DNA from: Aeromonas media
GTDB lineage: Bacteria; Pseudomonadota; Gammaproteobacteria; Enterobacterales; Aeromonadaceae
Reading direction: 5' to 3'
Assembly (NCBI RefSeq): GCF_000819985.1
Contig: NZ_CDBZ01000068.1
Coordinates: forward strand, 1 to 64,000
Length of the DNA stretch: 64,000 bases
Position numbers and translations under genes: made by a program. How positions within the stretch are numbered: position 1 is the first letter of the stretch; each line of letters starts with the position of its first letter. Under the pieces are notes generated by a model that was not told the origin of the DNA, made no database searches, and was given only the letters and a program-made list of their open reading frames with translations. Positions 50,749 through 60,726 of the stretch are shown here, piece by piece.

Positions 50749-51153
50749 TCAGACCGGCGGGCGGGTATCAAATTGCGGGCAGTCGTCGCCAATCTGGTGC
50801 CAAGGTGCCTTGGAGCCGACAAAGATGTGAAACGCGGGCCGCTGGCTTGGCACATCGTCCAGCACCCCGAGGCGCAGGTTGATCTTGCCGCTGCTGCTCT
50901 TCTGGCTGAACAGGCTGGAGCCGCAGTGACGACAGAAAGCCAGGGTGGTCTCTGCCGATTTCCGGTAGCGGCCGATGGCCTCTTCTCCCTTTACGATGGT
51001 GACCTTGTTGCCATCCAGTCCGCCGACCGAGGCGTAATCTCCCCCTGAAAACTTGCGGCATTCGCTGCAGTGGCAGTTACCCATATAGTCGAACTGATCC
51101 GGCAGGGTCAGGGCAACGGCGCCGCACAGGCAGCTGGCATGTAACTCTTTCAT
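50749..51153 (-). CDS. GFA/CENP-V family zinc protein
   Basis: Small predicted zinc-binding protein of 134 residues. Zinc ligands are in CLCGAVAL, NCHCSECRKFSGG and FCRHCGSSLF. The family is named after glutathione-dependent formaldehyde-activating enzyme, but most members have no proven activity. It sits between torR and torT. TMAO reduction yields trimethylamine, whose further demethylation yields formaldehyde, so a link is imaginable but unproven. Confidence 0.87.
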   Translation of the reverse strand: MKELHASCLCGAVALTLPDQFDYMGNCHCSECRKFSGGDYASVGGLDGNKVTIVKGEEAIGRYRKSAETTLAFCRHCGSSLFSQKSSSGKINLRLGVLDDVPSQRPAFHIFVGSKAPWHQIGDDCPQFDTRPPV

Positions 51154-51206
51154 CTCTTCTCCTTGAGTGTGCTAATCGGATTTGGGACGGTGATTCGACT
51201 CGCCCG

Positions 51207-52265
51207 CTATTCGACCCGATAGACGGGACGAAAAGCGCCATCCGAGAGGGAATCGGCGGGGTCGGCCAGTGGCGCAGACAGCGTCAGAATGGGTGGTCCC
51301 ATCACCCGCGGGCACTGCTCGGCACTGGCATCAGGGTGTTGCAGCAGACAGACCGCCTGCGCGACCGCAAGGCGCCCCTGCAGCCGCATCTGATCGCTGT
51401 TGGCGGCCAGGATCTTGCCCCGGCGCAAGCCCCGCTGTACCCCGTGGCTGAAGTAGGTGCTCAGCACCAGGGGCCTGTCGAGATGGCGCTGTGACAGTTC
51501 GTTGACCGCCACTTCGGCGGCGATGGCGCCCCCTACCAGATAGTCGAGATCCGGATAGCGGGTCAGGGTGTGCTGCACCAGCGTACGCTGGATTTCCCGG
51601 CTGTTGTCGCCGCGCTCGGTGGTGACCAGCTTGATGGCGCTCCCCTTGATGGCATCGGCAAAGCCCGGCTCCACGAAGTTGTTGCCGCCGCTCGCCTGCG
51701 GGCCGGGGAAGAGGGCAACCGAGACCGGCTTGCTGCCGGCGGGGTGGCGCTGCGCCAGCCAGTGGCCAATCTGCCAGCCCATCTGGTACCAGGAGACCCC
51801 CACCTTGGCCTGCACCAGACCGCTGGGCAGATCGTTGACCAGACCAAAGAGCGGCAGCGGCGTGGCCTTGATGGCCTCGCGCAAGCCCTGATAGCTCACC
51901 GCGCCGAGCAAGATGGCGTCGCTCCCTTCCTGCACGCAGCGCTGCAACTGCTGGCGCTGCTCGGCGAGGGCGCCATAGCCCCCCGCTTCGTGGATCTGCA
52001 ACTTGACTCCCAGCCGCTTCGCCTCGTCCACCATGCCCTGATTGACCGACAGCCAATAGGCGTCGCGCAGATGGGGGTAGAGGGCACAGAGGGTCAGCGG
52101 TTTGGTTGTGGCAGCGGGCTCCGGCCACTGCTGGCGCACCGGCTGGCCGCTGAATTCGCCGCCGGGCCAGAGATCGACCGCAAATGCGAGGGCGGTGCGA
52201 GGCAGCGTGAGCAACCACATAAGCAACCAGATCAGCAACAACGGGGAGAGATAGACGCTTCGCAT
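51207..52265 (-). CDS. torT: Periplasmic TMAO-sensing protein TorT
   Basis: Periplasmic binding-protein-like partner of TorS that senses TMAO. 352 residues with a signal peptide ([22 protein letters not shown]), then a sugar-binding-protein fold: [43 protein letters not shown], and [15 protein letters not shown]. The ATG at 52265 gives a clean signal peptide. Divergent from torS, as expected for the sensing pair. Confidence 0.93.
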   Translation of the reverse strand: MRSVYLSPLLLIWLLMWLLTLPRTALAFAVDLWPGGEFSGQPVRQQWPEPAATTKPLTLCALYPHLRDAYWLSVNQGMVDEAKRLGVKLQIHEAGGYGALAEQRQQLQRCVQEGSDAILLGAVSYQGLREAIKATPLPLFGLVNDLPSGLVQAKVGVSWYQMGWQIGHWLAQRHPAGSKPVSVALFPGPQASGGNNFVEPGFADAIKGSAIKLVTTERGDNSREIQRTLVQHTLTRYPDLDYLVGGAIAAEVAVNELSQRHLDRPLVLSTYFSHGVQRGLRRGKILAANSDQMRLQGRLAVAQAVCLLQHPDASAEQCPRVMGPPILTLSAPLADPADSLSDGAFRPVYRVE

Positions 52266-52335
52266 GGCCAGGGGTTTTGTTAAAGTGTTGGGCCATATTA
52301 TCCGGTCAAAGCCGACCACAACCAAGGTGCTGAGC

Positions 52336-55155
52336 GTGAGAATCTTTTCCGGCCTGGGTGGCAAGTTGCTACTGGCCTTCTCCCTGATGGCGTTGCTGAC
52401 CCTGAGTGCCTCCCTGCTGGGCTGGGTGGGGCTTAGCCATCTGCGCCAGCTGGAGCAAGGGGTTCAGCAGACTCTGGCCGATCAGGAGCTGGCACGCACG
52501 CTCTCTCGCCTCAGTGGCGAGATCCAGAGCGCGTCACGGCTGCTGGCCACCGCGACCAGCGAGCAGGAGCGGGAGCATCAGGGACGCTTGCTCACCCTGC
52601 AGGGGCAACAGCTGCAGCAGGTGCTGGCACAACTTGGCCGTGGGCAGGGTGCCATCACCCTCGATCAGCTCAGCCAGAGCATCATCGGCAATCTGGGTCA
52701 GCAGGGCTGGCTGGTGGGAGAGCGACTGACCCTGATGGCGCAGGGCGAGGCGCAGCGGGCCCGTCTGGTGGCGGCGGCCGGGCAGATCGCCGAGCTGGCG
52801 CGCAGCCAGATGGAGAACGCCGAAACCGTGATGGTGGCGGGGCTGGACTCCCTCTATCAACAGCAAGGGGGGCTGGCGACTCAGACACTGGATCGCCTGC
52901 TGGAGCAGGATCTCGACTGGCTGGAGCAGATGACCGAGCTCCGTCATCGCACTTTGATGCAGCAGCAACGCATTGAGGAGATGTGGCGCAGCGAACGGCA
53001 GGAGCAACTGCAAACACTGCTGCACGATGGGCAGCGGGAGCTGGCCATCTTGCAACTGCGGGCCGGGGCGGTGACCGATCCGGCGCGCCGTCAGGCGGTG
53101 GAGCAGGCGCTGACCGTGCTGGCGCAGAGCGACAAGCTGGTGCAGCTGCGCAGCGACTGGCTCGGTAAGGGGGAGGCGCTGCGGGTGCTGGCCAGCGCCA
53201 ATGAGGCCTTGATGAGCAGTCTCAACCAGCAGGTGGGTGACTTGGTCAACCGCGCCCGCGACTCCCTGGGAGAGAGTCAGCAGGCCCTGAGCCAGCGCCT
53301 CAGGCTGTTGGAGCAGGCCCTGATGGGGATAGGTCTGCTCACCCTGGTGCTGCTGATGCTGTTGATGTGGCGCATGGTCTACGGCCGCATCGTCTGGCCG
53401 CTGCAACACGCGGTGAAGGGCATGAGCCGGTTGGCGCGAGGGGATCTGGCCCCTCTTGAGCCGATCGCCGGAGCGGGCCGCGATGAGCTGGCGGAGCTGG
53501 GCCGGGCCCTGCAGGTGTTTCGTGACAATGCGGTCGAACTGGGCCGCCATCAGCGCGAGCTGGAGACGCGGGTCGAGGAGCGCACCGGTCAGCTCAGCCA
53601 TGCCAACCTGCGCCTCAACGAAGAGGTGGATAAGCAGCGGCAGGCACGTGCCGAGGCGGAGCAGGCCAACCGGGCCAAGTCGGTCTTTCTCGCCACCATG
53701 AGCCACGAAATTCGCACTCCCATGAACGGCATTCTGGGGGGGCTGACCCTGCTGGAGGATACCCACCTGAGCGAGACCCAGCGGCGCTATCTCGCCGCCA
53801 TCGAGCACAGCGGTGAATCCCTGTTGGAGATCCTCAACGACATCCTCGATTACTCCAAGATCGAGGCGGGCCACGTGGAGGCGCGCCGGGAACCCTTCCC
53901 GCTGCATCAACTGGTCGATGAGCTGAGTGCCTTGTTCAGACCCAAGGCAGAGGCCAGAGGAGTGGCCCTGGTGCTGGAATACGCCCCCGCCCTGCCTCCC
54001 GTGGTGGAAGGGGATCTGGGCAAGCTGCGCCAGGTGCTCGCGAACCTCTTGGGCAACGCGGTCAAGTTCACCGCCAGGGGGCGGATCTGCCTCGAGGTGA
54101 GCCCCCTCCCATGCGGCGGCCCCTGCGCCGAGCCCTGCATCCTGTTTGTGGTGAGCGATACCGGCCCCGGCATTCCTGAGCATGAGCAGGAGGCGGTGTT
54201 CGAGGCGTTCCGCCAGCGCAAGCGGGACATGGGGCACCAGGGGGGCACCGGACTCGGGCTTGCCATCAGCCGCAAGCTGGTGGCCGCCATGGGGGGAGAT
54301 CTGCGTCTCGCCAGCCGGCCCAGAGAGGGTTGCCGCTTCAGCTTCAGTCTGCCCCTGCAACGCTCGGCCGCCCAGCTGCCGGCCGCGGCCCAGCCGCTGC
54401 ACCTCGGCCAGCCTCGCGAGATCCTGCTGGTGGAAGACAACGAGATCAACCGGCTGGTGGCGCAGGGCATGCTGACTCGCCTGGGTCATCGCGTCACCCT
54501 GGCGGAAGATGGTCGCAGCGCACTGGCGCGGGTGACCGAGCTTCCCTTCGAGCTGGCGCTGCTCGACATCAACCTGCCCGACATGGACGGGATGACGCTG
54601 CGCGAAGATCTGGCCGCCATCAGCGAGGAGGTGCACGAGCGGCCGCTGCCCGCCATCGCCATCTCGGCCCAGATGTACCCCGAGGATATCCGCCTCTGTC
54701 TGGAGGCGGGTTTTGCGGACTTTGTCGGCAAGCCGGTGCGCCTGGCGGCGCTGGCCAGCGCCATCGACCGTCAGTTCCAGATAGAGACAGTGCAGGCCCT
54801 GCCGGACGCGAGGGTGGGCACCGTCAGTCCGCCCGCCCCCCAGGCCGCCAACCCCGTGCTGGACGCCGATCTGGCCTTGCTCGGCAGCCAGCGCATCCGT
54901 CAGCTCATCGGATTGTTTGAATCCCAGGGGGCGGCCCTGGTGGCCGCACTGGTGCGGTGCGAGGGGGAAGAGCGCAAGGGAATGGCCCACAAGCTCAAGG
55001 GCAGTGCCCTGGCGCTCGGGCTGGATGACTTTGCCGCGCAGTGCGCCGCCCTGGAGGCGGGGGACGCTGATCCGGCGGGGCTGGCCGGGGAGTTTGATGC
55101 GGCGGTGGCGATGCTGAAGGCGTGGCAGGAGAAGCAGCTGTCGGCCCCGACATGA
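52336..55155 (+). CDS. torS: Hybrid sensor histidine kinase TorS
   Basis: Inner-membrane TMAO sensor kinase, about 939 residues. Order: membrane segment ([21 protein letters not shown]), long periplasmic helical sensor that pairs with TorT, second membrane segment ([21 protein letters not shown]), HAMP, HisKA with the histidine in [13 protein letters not shown], ATPase domain ([36 protein letters not shown]), receiver domain ([11 protein letters not shown]; aspartate in [11 protein letters not shown]), and a C-terminal Hpt with the histidine in [15 protein letters not shown] prefer the GTG at 52336 (AAGG eight bases upstream, N-terminus like E. coli TorS). An ATG at 52264 would overlap the start of torT. 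Confidence 0.93.
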   Translation: MRIFSGLGGKLLLAFSLMALLTLSASLLGWVGLSHLRQLEQGVQQTLADQELARTLSRLSGEIQSASRLLATATSEQEREHQGRLLTLQGQQLQQVLAQLGRGQGAITLDQLSQSIIGNLGQQGWLVGERLTLMAQGEAQRARLVAAAGQIAELARSQMENAETVMVAGLDSLYQQQGGLATQTLDRLLEQDLDWLEQMTELRHRTLMQQQRIEEMWRSERQEQLQTLLHDGQRELAILQLRAGAVTDPARRQAVEQALTVLAQSDKLVQLRSDWLGKGEALRVLASANEALMSSLNQQVGDLVNRARDSLGESQQALSQRLRLLEQALMGIGLLTLVLLMLLMWRMVYGRIVWPLQHAVKGMSRLARGDLAPLEPIAGAGRDELAELGRALQVFRDNAVELGRHQRELETRVEERTGQLSHANLRLNEEVDKQRQARAEAEQANRAKSVFLATMSHEIRTPMNGILGGLTLLEDTHLSETQRRYLAAIEHSGESLLEILNDILDYSKIEAGHVEARREPFPLHQLVDELSALFRPKAEARGVALVLEYAPALPPVVEGDLGKLRQVLANLLGNAVKFTARGRICLEVSPLPCGGPCAEPCILFVVSDTGPGIPEHEQEAVFEAFRQRKRDMGHQGGTGLGLAISRKLVAAMGGDLRLASRPREGCRFSFSLPLQRSAAQLPAAAQPLHLGQPREILLVEDNEINRLVAQGMLTRLGHRVTLAEDGRSALARVTELPFELALLDINLPDMDGMTLREDLAAISEEVHERPLPAIAISAQMYPEDIRLCLEAGFADFVGKPVRLAALASAIDRQFQIETVQALPDARVGTVSPPAPQAANPVLDADLALLGSQRIRQLIGLFESQGAALVAALVRCEGEERKGMAHKLKGSALALGLDDFAAQCAALEAGDADPAGLAGEFDAAVAMLKAWQEKQLSAPT

Positions 55156-55201
55156 GCCTCAACCTAGTCTGTTGCCGACGGCTGATCCGCCCGTACTCTC
55201 T

Positions 55202-55486
55202 TTACATTTCGTCCCGATAGAGTGCCTGCTTGCAGCGGGGGCAGATGTGCTGGCGCCGGTAGTCAGCCTGGTGCACCACGCCCACTTCGAGCTGCTGATG
55301 GTGGCCGCAATGGATGCAGAAGATGAGGTCACCATCGATGGCCTCGGGGTGGGCCGCCAGGTATTGCTCCCGGGTGGGCAGCGTCTCCCAGCGGGTGGTG
55401 CAGGTGCCCTTGCGACTGCCGGTGTAGTAGACCCAATAGAAGATGGCAAAGACCGAGACAATCACAAACAGCATCAGGTGATCCAT
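55202..55486 (-). CDS. Hypothetical membrane protein with zinc-ribbon-like cysteines
   Basis: 94 residues. One N-terminal membrane segment (LMLFVIVSVFAIFYWVYY) is followed by a soluble part with CIHCGHHQQ and CPRCKQ, two CxxC pairs that could bind zinc. Function unknown. Convergent with torS, and not obviously part of the tor system. Confidence 0.75.
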   Translation of the reverse strand: MDHLMLFVIVSVFAIFYWVYYTGSRKGTCTTRWETLPTREQYLAAHPEAIDGDLIFCIHCGHHQQLEVGVVHQADYRRQHICPRCKQALYRDEM

Positions 55487-55890
55487 CGTGGAGTTCCCCC
55501 TTGTGGTGAGAGAGGCACACGCAGGGCTGTGATGTAACCCTGTGCGCCAAAGGACCCTGCCGTTGTCAGCTCATGGCCGCTCGCCAGGCTTCGCAACCGC
55601 GGTGCCGTCTAAAGATGTTATCTGTTAGTAAATGCTATATCCATGATCTGGCTCTGGTTTTGCCCTTCAATGGGGAGGACTCGGAGGGCGGGTCAGACAG
55701 ATTCGCCGGGCGCCCCAGGAGGGGCCGAGCCGACGGAAGGGACGCAGGCCCCGCGGAAGGCAAGGGGAAAGAGGGGTGTCCGGCTTCGAAAATTGCGACG
55801 TATTTTACATTTTATAAACAAGTTTTTGGGTGGTTGGACTGTCTCTTTGATCCAGCTCACGTTACAATGCGCGGGCCCACTTCACCTATC
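55487..55890 (+). promoter_or_regulatory. Upstream region of glyA with GGA-rich stretch
   Basis: About 400 bases without a gene I can support. The part 55669-55776 is GC- and purine-rich with about eight GGA triplets. One sits in the loop of a GCCCC-AGGA-GGGGC hairpin (around 55714-55727), the form that CsrA binds. A -10-like TACAAT is at 55863-55868 with a weak -35; an AT-rich stretch with TATAT (around 55636) could hold an earlier promoter that would put the GGA-rich part in the message leader. Confidence 0.4.
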
Positions 55891-55906
55891 GCGCAAACGA
55901 TTTTCA
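55891..55906 (+). promoter_or_regulatory. Possible PurR box before glyA
   Basis: GCGCAAACGATTTTCA matches the PurR consensus ACGCAAACGTTTTCGT at 11 of 16 positions including the central CAAACG. E. coli glyA is PurR-regulated, but the site here lies between the -10 and the ribosome-binding site. Confidence 0.35.
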
Positions 55907-55918
55907 GGAGATAAACGG

Positions 55919-57172
55919 ATGTTGAAACGTGACATGACCATCGCCGGCTATGATCCAGAGCTGTGGCAGGCCATCACAGACGAAACCCGTCGTCAGGAAG
56001 AACATATCGAGCTGATCGCGTCTGAGAACTACACCAGCCCCCGTGTCATGGAAGCCCAGGGCTCCCAGTTGACCAACAAGTACGCTGAAGGCTACCCGGC
56101 CAAGCGTTACTACGGTGGTTGCGAGTACGTCGACGTGGTCGAAACCCTGGCCATCGAGCGCGCCAAGGAACTGTTTGGTGCCACCTACGCCAACGTGCAG
56201 CCGCACTCCGGCTCCCAGGCCAACAGCGCCGTCTACATGGCCCTGCTGCAGCCGGGTGACACCGTGCTGGGCATGAACCTGGCCCACGGTGGCCACCTGA
56301 CTCACGGCTCCCCGGTGAACTTCTCCGGCAAGCTGTACAACATCATCCCCTACGGCATCGATGAGTCCGGCAAGATCGACTACGACGAGATGGAGCGCCT
56401 GGCCGTCGAGCACAAGCCGAAGATGATGATCGGTGGCTTCTCCGCCTACTCCGGTATCGTTGACTGGGCCCGCATGCGCGAAATCGCCGACAAGATCGGT
56501 GCCTGGCTGTTCGTTGACATGGCCCACGTGGCCGGTCTGATTGCCGCGGGCGTCTACCCGAACCCGGTGCCCTACGCCCACGTGGTCACCTCTACCACCC
56601 ACAAGACCCTGGCCGGTCCCCGTGGTGGTCTGATCCTCTCCGCCGCCGACGACGAAGATCTGTACAAGAAGCTGAACTCCGCCGTCTTCCCGGGTGGTCA
56701 GGGTGGTCCGTTGATGCACGTCATCGCCGGCAAGGCCGTAGCCTTCAAGGAAGCACTGGAGCCCGGGTTCAAGACCTATCAGGCCCAGGTCGTCAAGAAC
56801 GCCAAGGCCATGGCCGCTACCTTCATGGAGCGCGGTTACAAGATCGTCTCCGGCGGTACCGACAACCACCTCATGCTGGTTGACCTGATCGGTCGCGAGC
56901 TGACCGGTAAAGAGGCCGATGCGGCGCTGGGCAAGGCCAACATCACCGTCAACAAGAACTCGGTGCCGAACGACCCGCGCTCCCCCTTCGTCACCTCGGG
57001 TGTGCGGATCGGTACCCCGGCCATCACTCGCCGTGGTTTCAAGGAAGCCGAGTCCATCGCGCTGACCAACTGGATCTGCGACGTGCTGGACAACCACGAC
57101 AACGACGCCGTGCTGGCCACCGTTCGCGAGAAGGTGCTGGACATCTGCCGCCGTTTCCCTGTCTATGCCTGA
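55919..57172 (+). CDS. glyA: Serine hydroxymethyltransferase
   Basis: PLP enzyme interconverting serine and glycine with tetrahydrofolate, the main one-carbon source. 417 residues, the E. coli length. It has [55 protein letters not shown] and the PLP lysine in [16 protein letters not shown]. Start at the ATG at 55919 after CAGGAG. An in-frame opening far upstream is not a real extension. Confidence 0.98.
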   Translation: MLKRDMTIAGYDPELWQAITDETRRQEEHIELIASENYTSPRVMEAQGSQLTNKYAEGYPAKRYYGGCEYVDVVETLAIERAKELFGATYANVQPHSGSQANSAVYMALLQPGDTVLGMNLAHGGHLTHGSPVNFSGKLYNIIPYGIDESGKIDYDEMERLAVEHKPKMMIGGFSAYSGIVDWARMREIADKIGAWLFVDMAHVAGLIAAGVYPNPVPYAHVVTSTTHKTLAGPRGGLILSAADDEDLYKKLNSAVFPGGQGGPLMHVIAGKAVAFKEALEPGFKTYQAQVVKNAKAMAATFMERGYKIVSGGTDNHLMLVDLIGRELTGKEADAALGKANITVNKNSVPNDPRSPFVTSGVRIGTPAITRRGFKEAESIALTNWICDVLDNHDNDAVLATVREKVLDICRRFPVYA

Positions 57173-57198
57173 TCGGCCGGACAGTCTGGTTTGAGATC

Positions 57199-57228
57199 AA
57201 TGCCACCTTCGGGTGGCATTGTTTTTTG
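57199..57228 (+). terminator. Rho-independent terminator after glyA
   Basis: AATGCCACC-TTCG-GGTGGCATT followed by GTTTTTTG. Confidence 0.92.
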
Positions 57229-57255
57229 CGGCGTTCGGCAACACGAGAGGGCCTG

Positions 57256-57735
57256 ATGACTCTGAACTGCGAAGAGAATAGCTGGCAAGGCAAAGTAGCC
57301 ATGGCCAGTGAACAGCAAGACAAGGCGCTGGAGGCGGCGCTCAGGCAGGCGATCCGCGCCCAGTATCACTTTCGCCCCAGCGAACAGGGGCTGCTGGCAT
57401 GGGACGTGCGCCGACTGGTGCGGTTGAGCCGAGCGCTGCCGGTGCAGGCGGTGGCGCTTGGCGAGATTGCCGAGCTCGACCAGGTGCACTGGTACGGCCA
57501 TGGTGCCGCCAGCCCCACGGTACGCAGCGTGGTGGAGCACTGCCAGTTGATGATGGCGGCCGATCTCGCCTATCCCATCCTGCTGGACAGCGCCGGCCGG
57601 GTCATGGATGGCATGCATCGGGTGGGCAAGGCATTGATGCTGGGCCACAGCCATATCGAGGCGCGCCGCTTTGTCGTTGATCCGGCGCCCGACTATCAGG
57701 GTTGCGACCCCGATGCCCTGCCTTATGACGACTGA
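57256..57735 (+). CDS. ParB-like nuclease-fold protein of unknown function
   Basis: 159 residues. The segment AYPILLDSAGRVMDGMHRVGKALMLG resembles the ParB/sulfiredoxin N-terminal motif (ILDG-HR). No helix-turn-helix or partition partner is present, so this is not a chromosome partition gene; the fold assignment is tentative. The ATG at 57256 has GAGAGG upstream; a later ATG (57301) is possible. Confidence 0.65.
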   Translation: MTLNCEENSWQGKVAMASEQQDKALEAALRQAIRAQYHFRPSEQGLLAWDVRRLVRLSRALPVQAVALGEIAELDQVHWYGHGAASPTVRSVVEHCQLMMAADLAYPILLDSAGRVMDGMHRVGKALMLGHSHIEARRFVVDPAPDYQGCDPDALPYDD

Positions 57736-57811
57736 GCCAGGTTGATTGGATGATTAGGGCGAACATCGGAAACACTATTTTTTCAAGAGATGGATTGCTG
57801 GAGATAGCTCA

Positions 57812-58144
57812 GTGAAGAGAGTGCTAGAGATTCGAAACTATCGGCTCAAAGCCGGGAGTCGAGCGATTTTTCATGCGTTGGTGGCAGAGCAGAGTTTGCC
57901 TTTACATCGTGAGTGGGGAATGGATGTGGTGAATCACGGGCCCTCCCTGCATGATCCGGACGTTTATTTCTTGATGCGGGCTTACGATGATCTTGAGGAG
58001 TTGAACCGTTCACAGGCGGCATTCTATGCCACTGAAGCATGGCGGAGAGGTCCGAGAGAAGCCATTGTCGAGTTGATCGAGAGCGACGCAAATACTGTGC
58101 TCTGGTTGCCTGATGTAGCCATTGATGCACTCCGTGGCTGCTGA
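57812..58144 (+). CDS. NIPSNAP family protein
   Basis: 110 residues with the dimeric alpha-beta barrel pattern of NIPSNAP proteins: VLEIRNYRLKAGSRAIFHAL at the N-terminus and YFLMRAYDDLEELNRSQAAFYATEAWRRG. Function unknown. Start is a GTG after GGAGAT. A sampled 60-base line of this gene is 50% GC, lower than its neighbours, which suggests it may be a later arrival between glyA and the rib cluster. Confidence 0.8.
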   Translation: MKRVLEIRNYRLKAGSRAIFHALVAEQSLPLHREWGMDVVNHGPSLHDPDVYFLMRAYDDLEELNRSQAAFYATEAWRRGPREAIVELIESDANTVLWLPDVAIDALRGC

Positions 58145-58266
58145 TGACATCTGTAGCATCCCTTGTTTTCACGGGCTTTTACCGGTTCTGGATGGCCGTG
58201 CTACACTGGCCGACCTAGAGCCGGCCCCCGGGGCAGGCGCCCTTTTCCGTCAACGCCGGAGGTCCG

Positions 58267-58716
58267 ATGCATTGCCCTTTCTGTAGTGCGGTAGATACCA
58301 AGGTGATCGATTCCCGTCTGGTGGCAGAAGGCCACCAGGTGCGCCGCCGTCGTGAATGCCTGCTCTGCCACGAGCGCTTCACCACTTTCGAGATGGCCGA
58401 GCTGGTGATGCCCCGCGTCATCAAGTCCAACGGTTCTCGCGAGCCGTTCAACGAAGACAAGCTGCGGGCCGGCATACTGCGGGCGCTGGAGAAGCGGCCG
58501 GTGAGCATGGAGGCCATCGAGAAGGCGGTCAATCACATCAAGTCCCGCCTGCGCGCCACCGGCGAGCGCGAAGTCGCGTCCGAGCTGGTGGGCAACCTGG
58601 TGATGGATGAACTCAAGAGTCTGGACAAGGTGGCCTACATCCGCTTCGCCTCCGTCTACCGCAGCTTCGAAGACATTCGCGAATTCGGCGAAGAGATCGC
58701 CAAGCTGGAGAAGTAA
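58267..58716 (+). CDS. nrdR: Transcriptional repressor NrdR
   Basis: Represses ribonucleotide reductase genes in response to dATP/ATP. 149 residues: zinc ribbon CPFC...CLLC ([17 protein letters not shown]) and an ATP-cone ([20 protein letters not shown]). First gene of the nrdR-rib-nusB string. Confidence 0.97.
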   Translation: MHCPFCSAVDTKVIDSRLVAEGHQVRRRRECLLCHERFTTFEMAELVMPRVIKSNGSREPFNEDKLRAGILRALEKRPVSMEAIEKAVNHIKSRLRATGEREVASELVGNLVMDELKSLDKVAYIRFASVYRSFEDIREFGEEIAKLEK

Positions 58717-58760
58717 CGTTTCCTTCCCCCAGGGCAGGATGTTTTGTCAGAGGAGCCCAG

Positions 58761-59870
58761 ATGTTTAGTCAAGACGATTACCAATGGATGAGCCGGGCCC
58801 TCGAACTGGCCCGCCGAGGTCGTTACACCACGGCCCCGAACCCCTGTGTCGGTGCCGTGCTGGTGAAGGCCGGCGTGGTGGTGGGGGAGGGCTGGCACAA
58901 GCGGGCTGGTGAGCCCCATGCCGAAGTCTATGCCCTGCATGCCGCCGGTGAAGAGGCTCGCGGCGCCACCGCCTATGTGACCCTGGAGCCCTGCTCCCAT
59001 CACGGTCGCACGCCCCCCTGCGCCGAGGCGCTGATCAAGGCCGGCGTGACCCGGGTGGTGGCGGCCATGGTGGATCCCAATCCCCAGGTGGGAGGACGCG
59101 GGTTGCGCATGTTGTCTGAGGCCGGCATCAAGACCGACTTCGGCCTGCTGAGCGCCGAGGCCGAGGCCCTCAACCCGGGCTTTTTCAAGCGGATGCGCAC
59201 CGCCTTCCCGCAGGTAACGGTCAAGCTGGGGGCCAGCTTGGACGGTCGCACCGCCATGGCGAGCGGCGAGAGCCAATGGATCACCTCTCCGGAGGCGCGC
59301 CGCGACGTGCAGCGGCTGCGTGCCCGCCACGATGCGGTGCTCTCCAGCGCCGAGACGGTGCTGGCCGACGGCGCCTCCCTGACTGTGCGCTGGGACGAGC
59401 TGCCGGCCTCGGTCAAGGCAAGCTACCCCAAAGAGACGTTGCGCCAGCCGCTGCGGGTCATCGTCGACTCGCAAAACCGGCTGACCCCGGACCTGCCTCT
59501 GTTTCAGAGTGAGGGCCCTGTGCTACTGGCCCGCCACAGGGTCGACGGGGACTGGCCTGCCTGGGTGCAGCAACTGACCCTGCCGCTGCTGGATGGCAAG
59601 CTGGATCTGGTCAGCCTCTTCATGCTGCTGGCCAAGCAGAACATCAACTCTGTGCTGGTGGAGGCGGGGCCGCGGCTGTGCGGCGCCCTGCTGGAGAAGG
59701 GGTTGGTGGACGAGCTGGTGCTCTATCAGGCGCCCAAACTGATGGGGGATGAGGGGCGCGGCCTGTTCCACCTGCCAGGGCTGATGCGTCTGTTCCAGGC
59801 CCCCAAGCTCACTCTCAAGGATGTGCGCATGGTCGGCCAGGATATTCGCATTACCGCCAAAATAGCCTGA
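58761..59870 (+). CDS. ribD: Bifunctional pyrimidine deaminase/reductase RibD
   Basis: Two successive steps of riboflavin synthesis. 369 residues. N-terminal deaminase with zinc motif GEPHAEVYAL and TLEPCSHHGRTPPC; C-terminal NADPH-dependent reductase (VKLGASLDGRTAMASGESQWIT, LVEAGPRLCGALL). Start at the ATG at 58761 after AGAGGAG. Confidence 0.97.
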   Translation: MFSQDDYQWMSRALELARRGRYTTAPNPCVGAVLVKAGVVVGEGWHKRAGEPHAEVYALHAAGEEARGATAYVTLEPCSHHGRTPPCAEALIKAGVTRVVAAMVDPNPQVGGRGLRMLSEAGIKTDFGLLSAEAEALNPGFFKRMRTAFPQVTVKLGASLDGRTAMASGESQWITSPEARRDVQRLRARHDAVLSSAETVLADGASLTVRWDELPASVKASYPKETLRQPLRVIVDSQNRLTPDLPLFQSEGPVLLARHRVDGDWPAWVQQLTLPLLDGKLDLVSLFMLLAKQNINSVLVEAGPRLCGALLEKGLVDELVLYQAPKLMGDEGRGLFHLPGLMRLFQAPKLTLKDVRMVGQDIRITAKIA

Positions 59871-59925
59871 TTTATCAATGTTCAAGGGGGCAGTACCTGC
59901 CCCCGTCATCAGCAAGGTGATCTGC

Positions 59926-60585
59926 ATGTTTACCGGAATTATCGAAGCCATGGGCACCCTGGCCGCCCTGCACCGTCAGGGGGATGACATGGCCCTCACC
60001 GTCCATGCCCCGACCCTGGACTTTGGCGATGTCAAGCTGGGCGACTCCATCGCCACCAACGGCGTCTGCCTCACCGTGGTGGCCCTGGGGGACAAGAGTT
60101 ACACCGCCGACGTCTCCCTTGAGACGCTCTCTCGCACCGGTTTTGCCGAGGCCAGGGTGGGGGATCCGGTGAACCTCGAGAAAGCGCTGATGCCGAGCTC
60201 CCGCCTCGGTGGCCACCTGGTCTCGGGCCACGTCGATGGCATCGGCGAGGTGAAGAGCAAGTCCAGCAGCGGCCGCGCCATCGAGTACTGGATCAAGGCA
60301 CCGGCAGCGCTCTCCCGCTATATCGCCGAAAAGGGCTCCATTGCGGTGGATGGCATCAGCCTGACGGTCAACGCCGTGCAGGGGGATCTCTTTCGCCTGA
60401 CCATAGTGCCCCACACCGCCCAGGAGACCACCATAGCCCGGTGGAAACCGGGTCATCGCGTGAACCTCGAGGTGGATCAAATCGCCCGCTATCTGGAGCG
60501 GCTGATGCAGGGGAGGGGACAGGAAAAGGAGCAGAATGCATCCAGCCTGACCCTGGATAAGCTGGCCCAGTCCGGTTTCCTGTGA
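59926..60585 (+). CDS. ribE: Riboflavin synthase alpha chain
   Basis: Dismutates two lumazine molecules to riboflavin. 219 residues made of two lumazine-binding repeats (MFTGIIEAMGTL with FGDVKLGDSIATNGVCLTV; then GHLVSGHVDGIGEV with IAEKGSIAVDGISLTV). Start at the ATG at 59926, where the family begins. In the 55-base gap after ribD there is a GGGGGCAG/CTGCCCCC hairpin without a T-run. Confidence 0.96.
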   Translation: MFTGIIEAMGTLAALHRQGDDMALTVHAPTLDFGDVKLGDSIATNGVCLTVVALGDKSYTADVSLETLSRTGFAEARVGDPVNLEKALMPSSRLGGHLVSGHVDGIGEVKSKSSSGRAIEYWIKAPAALSRYIAEKGSIAVDGISLTVNAVQGDLFRLTIVPHTAQETTIARWKPGHRVNLEVDQIARYLERLMQGRGQEKEQNASSLTLDKLAQSGFL

Positions 60586-60726
60586 CGCGGCACGGTGCGG
60601 GAAAAACGCTTTTCTGTGATCCCGCTCCGATTGAAATGGGGCCCAGCGCCCCCATCTAGAGCAAAATAGGCAGTATCAAGCCGAGCCGGCAGGCTCAACC
60701 CCCCAAGCATGTTGATGGAGTAGCCC

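Noticed and set aside
50735-50770. Repeat of GATACCCG around the stop of the GFA-family gene
   Set aside because: Eight bases repeated once is within chance, although it resembles the gene-end copies seen elsewhere.
55660-55860. Glycine, ZTP or tetrahydrofolate riboswitch before glyA
   Set aside because: The conserved cores that I know for these classes are not present.
55573-55918. Open frame upstream of and in frame with glyA, giving a longer protein
   Set aside because: The family starts at MLKRDM with a good ribosome-binding site at 55919; the upstream part is low-complexity and contains the promoter.
58739-58760. Copy of the ribD start (ATGTTTTGTCAG) 22 bases before the real one
   Set aside because: Only 10 of 11 bases match after a ribosome-binding-like GGGCAGG; too short to call a relic by itself, mentioned only as weak support for the gene-end pattern.
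59878-59925. In-frame extension of ribE beginning MFKG, similar to the real MFTG
   Set aside because: Four residues of likeness only, and the extension has no family support.
60586-60726. FMN riboswitch before ribBX
   Set aside because: The RFN conserved blocks (such as the AGGGTGAAA-type start) are not seen; the gap holds no recognisable aptamer.
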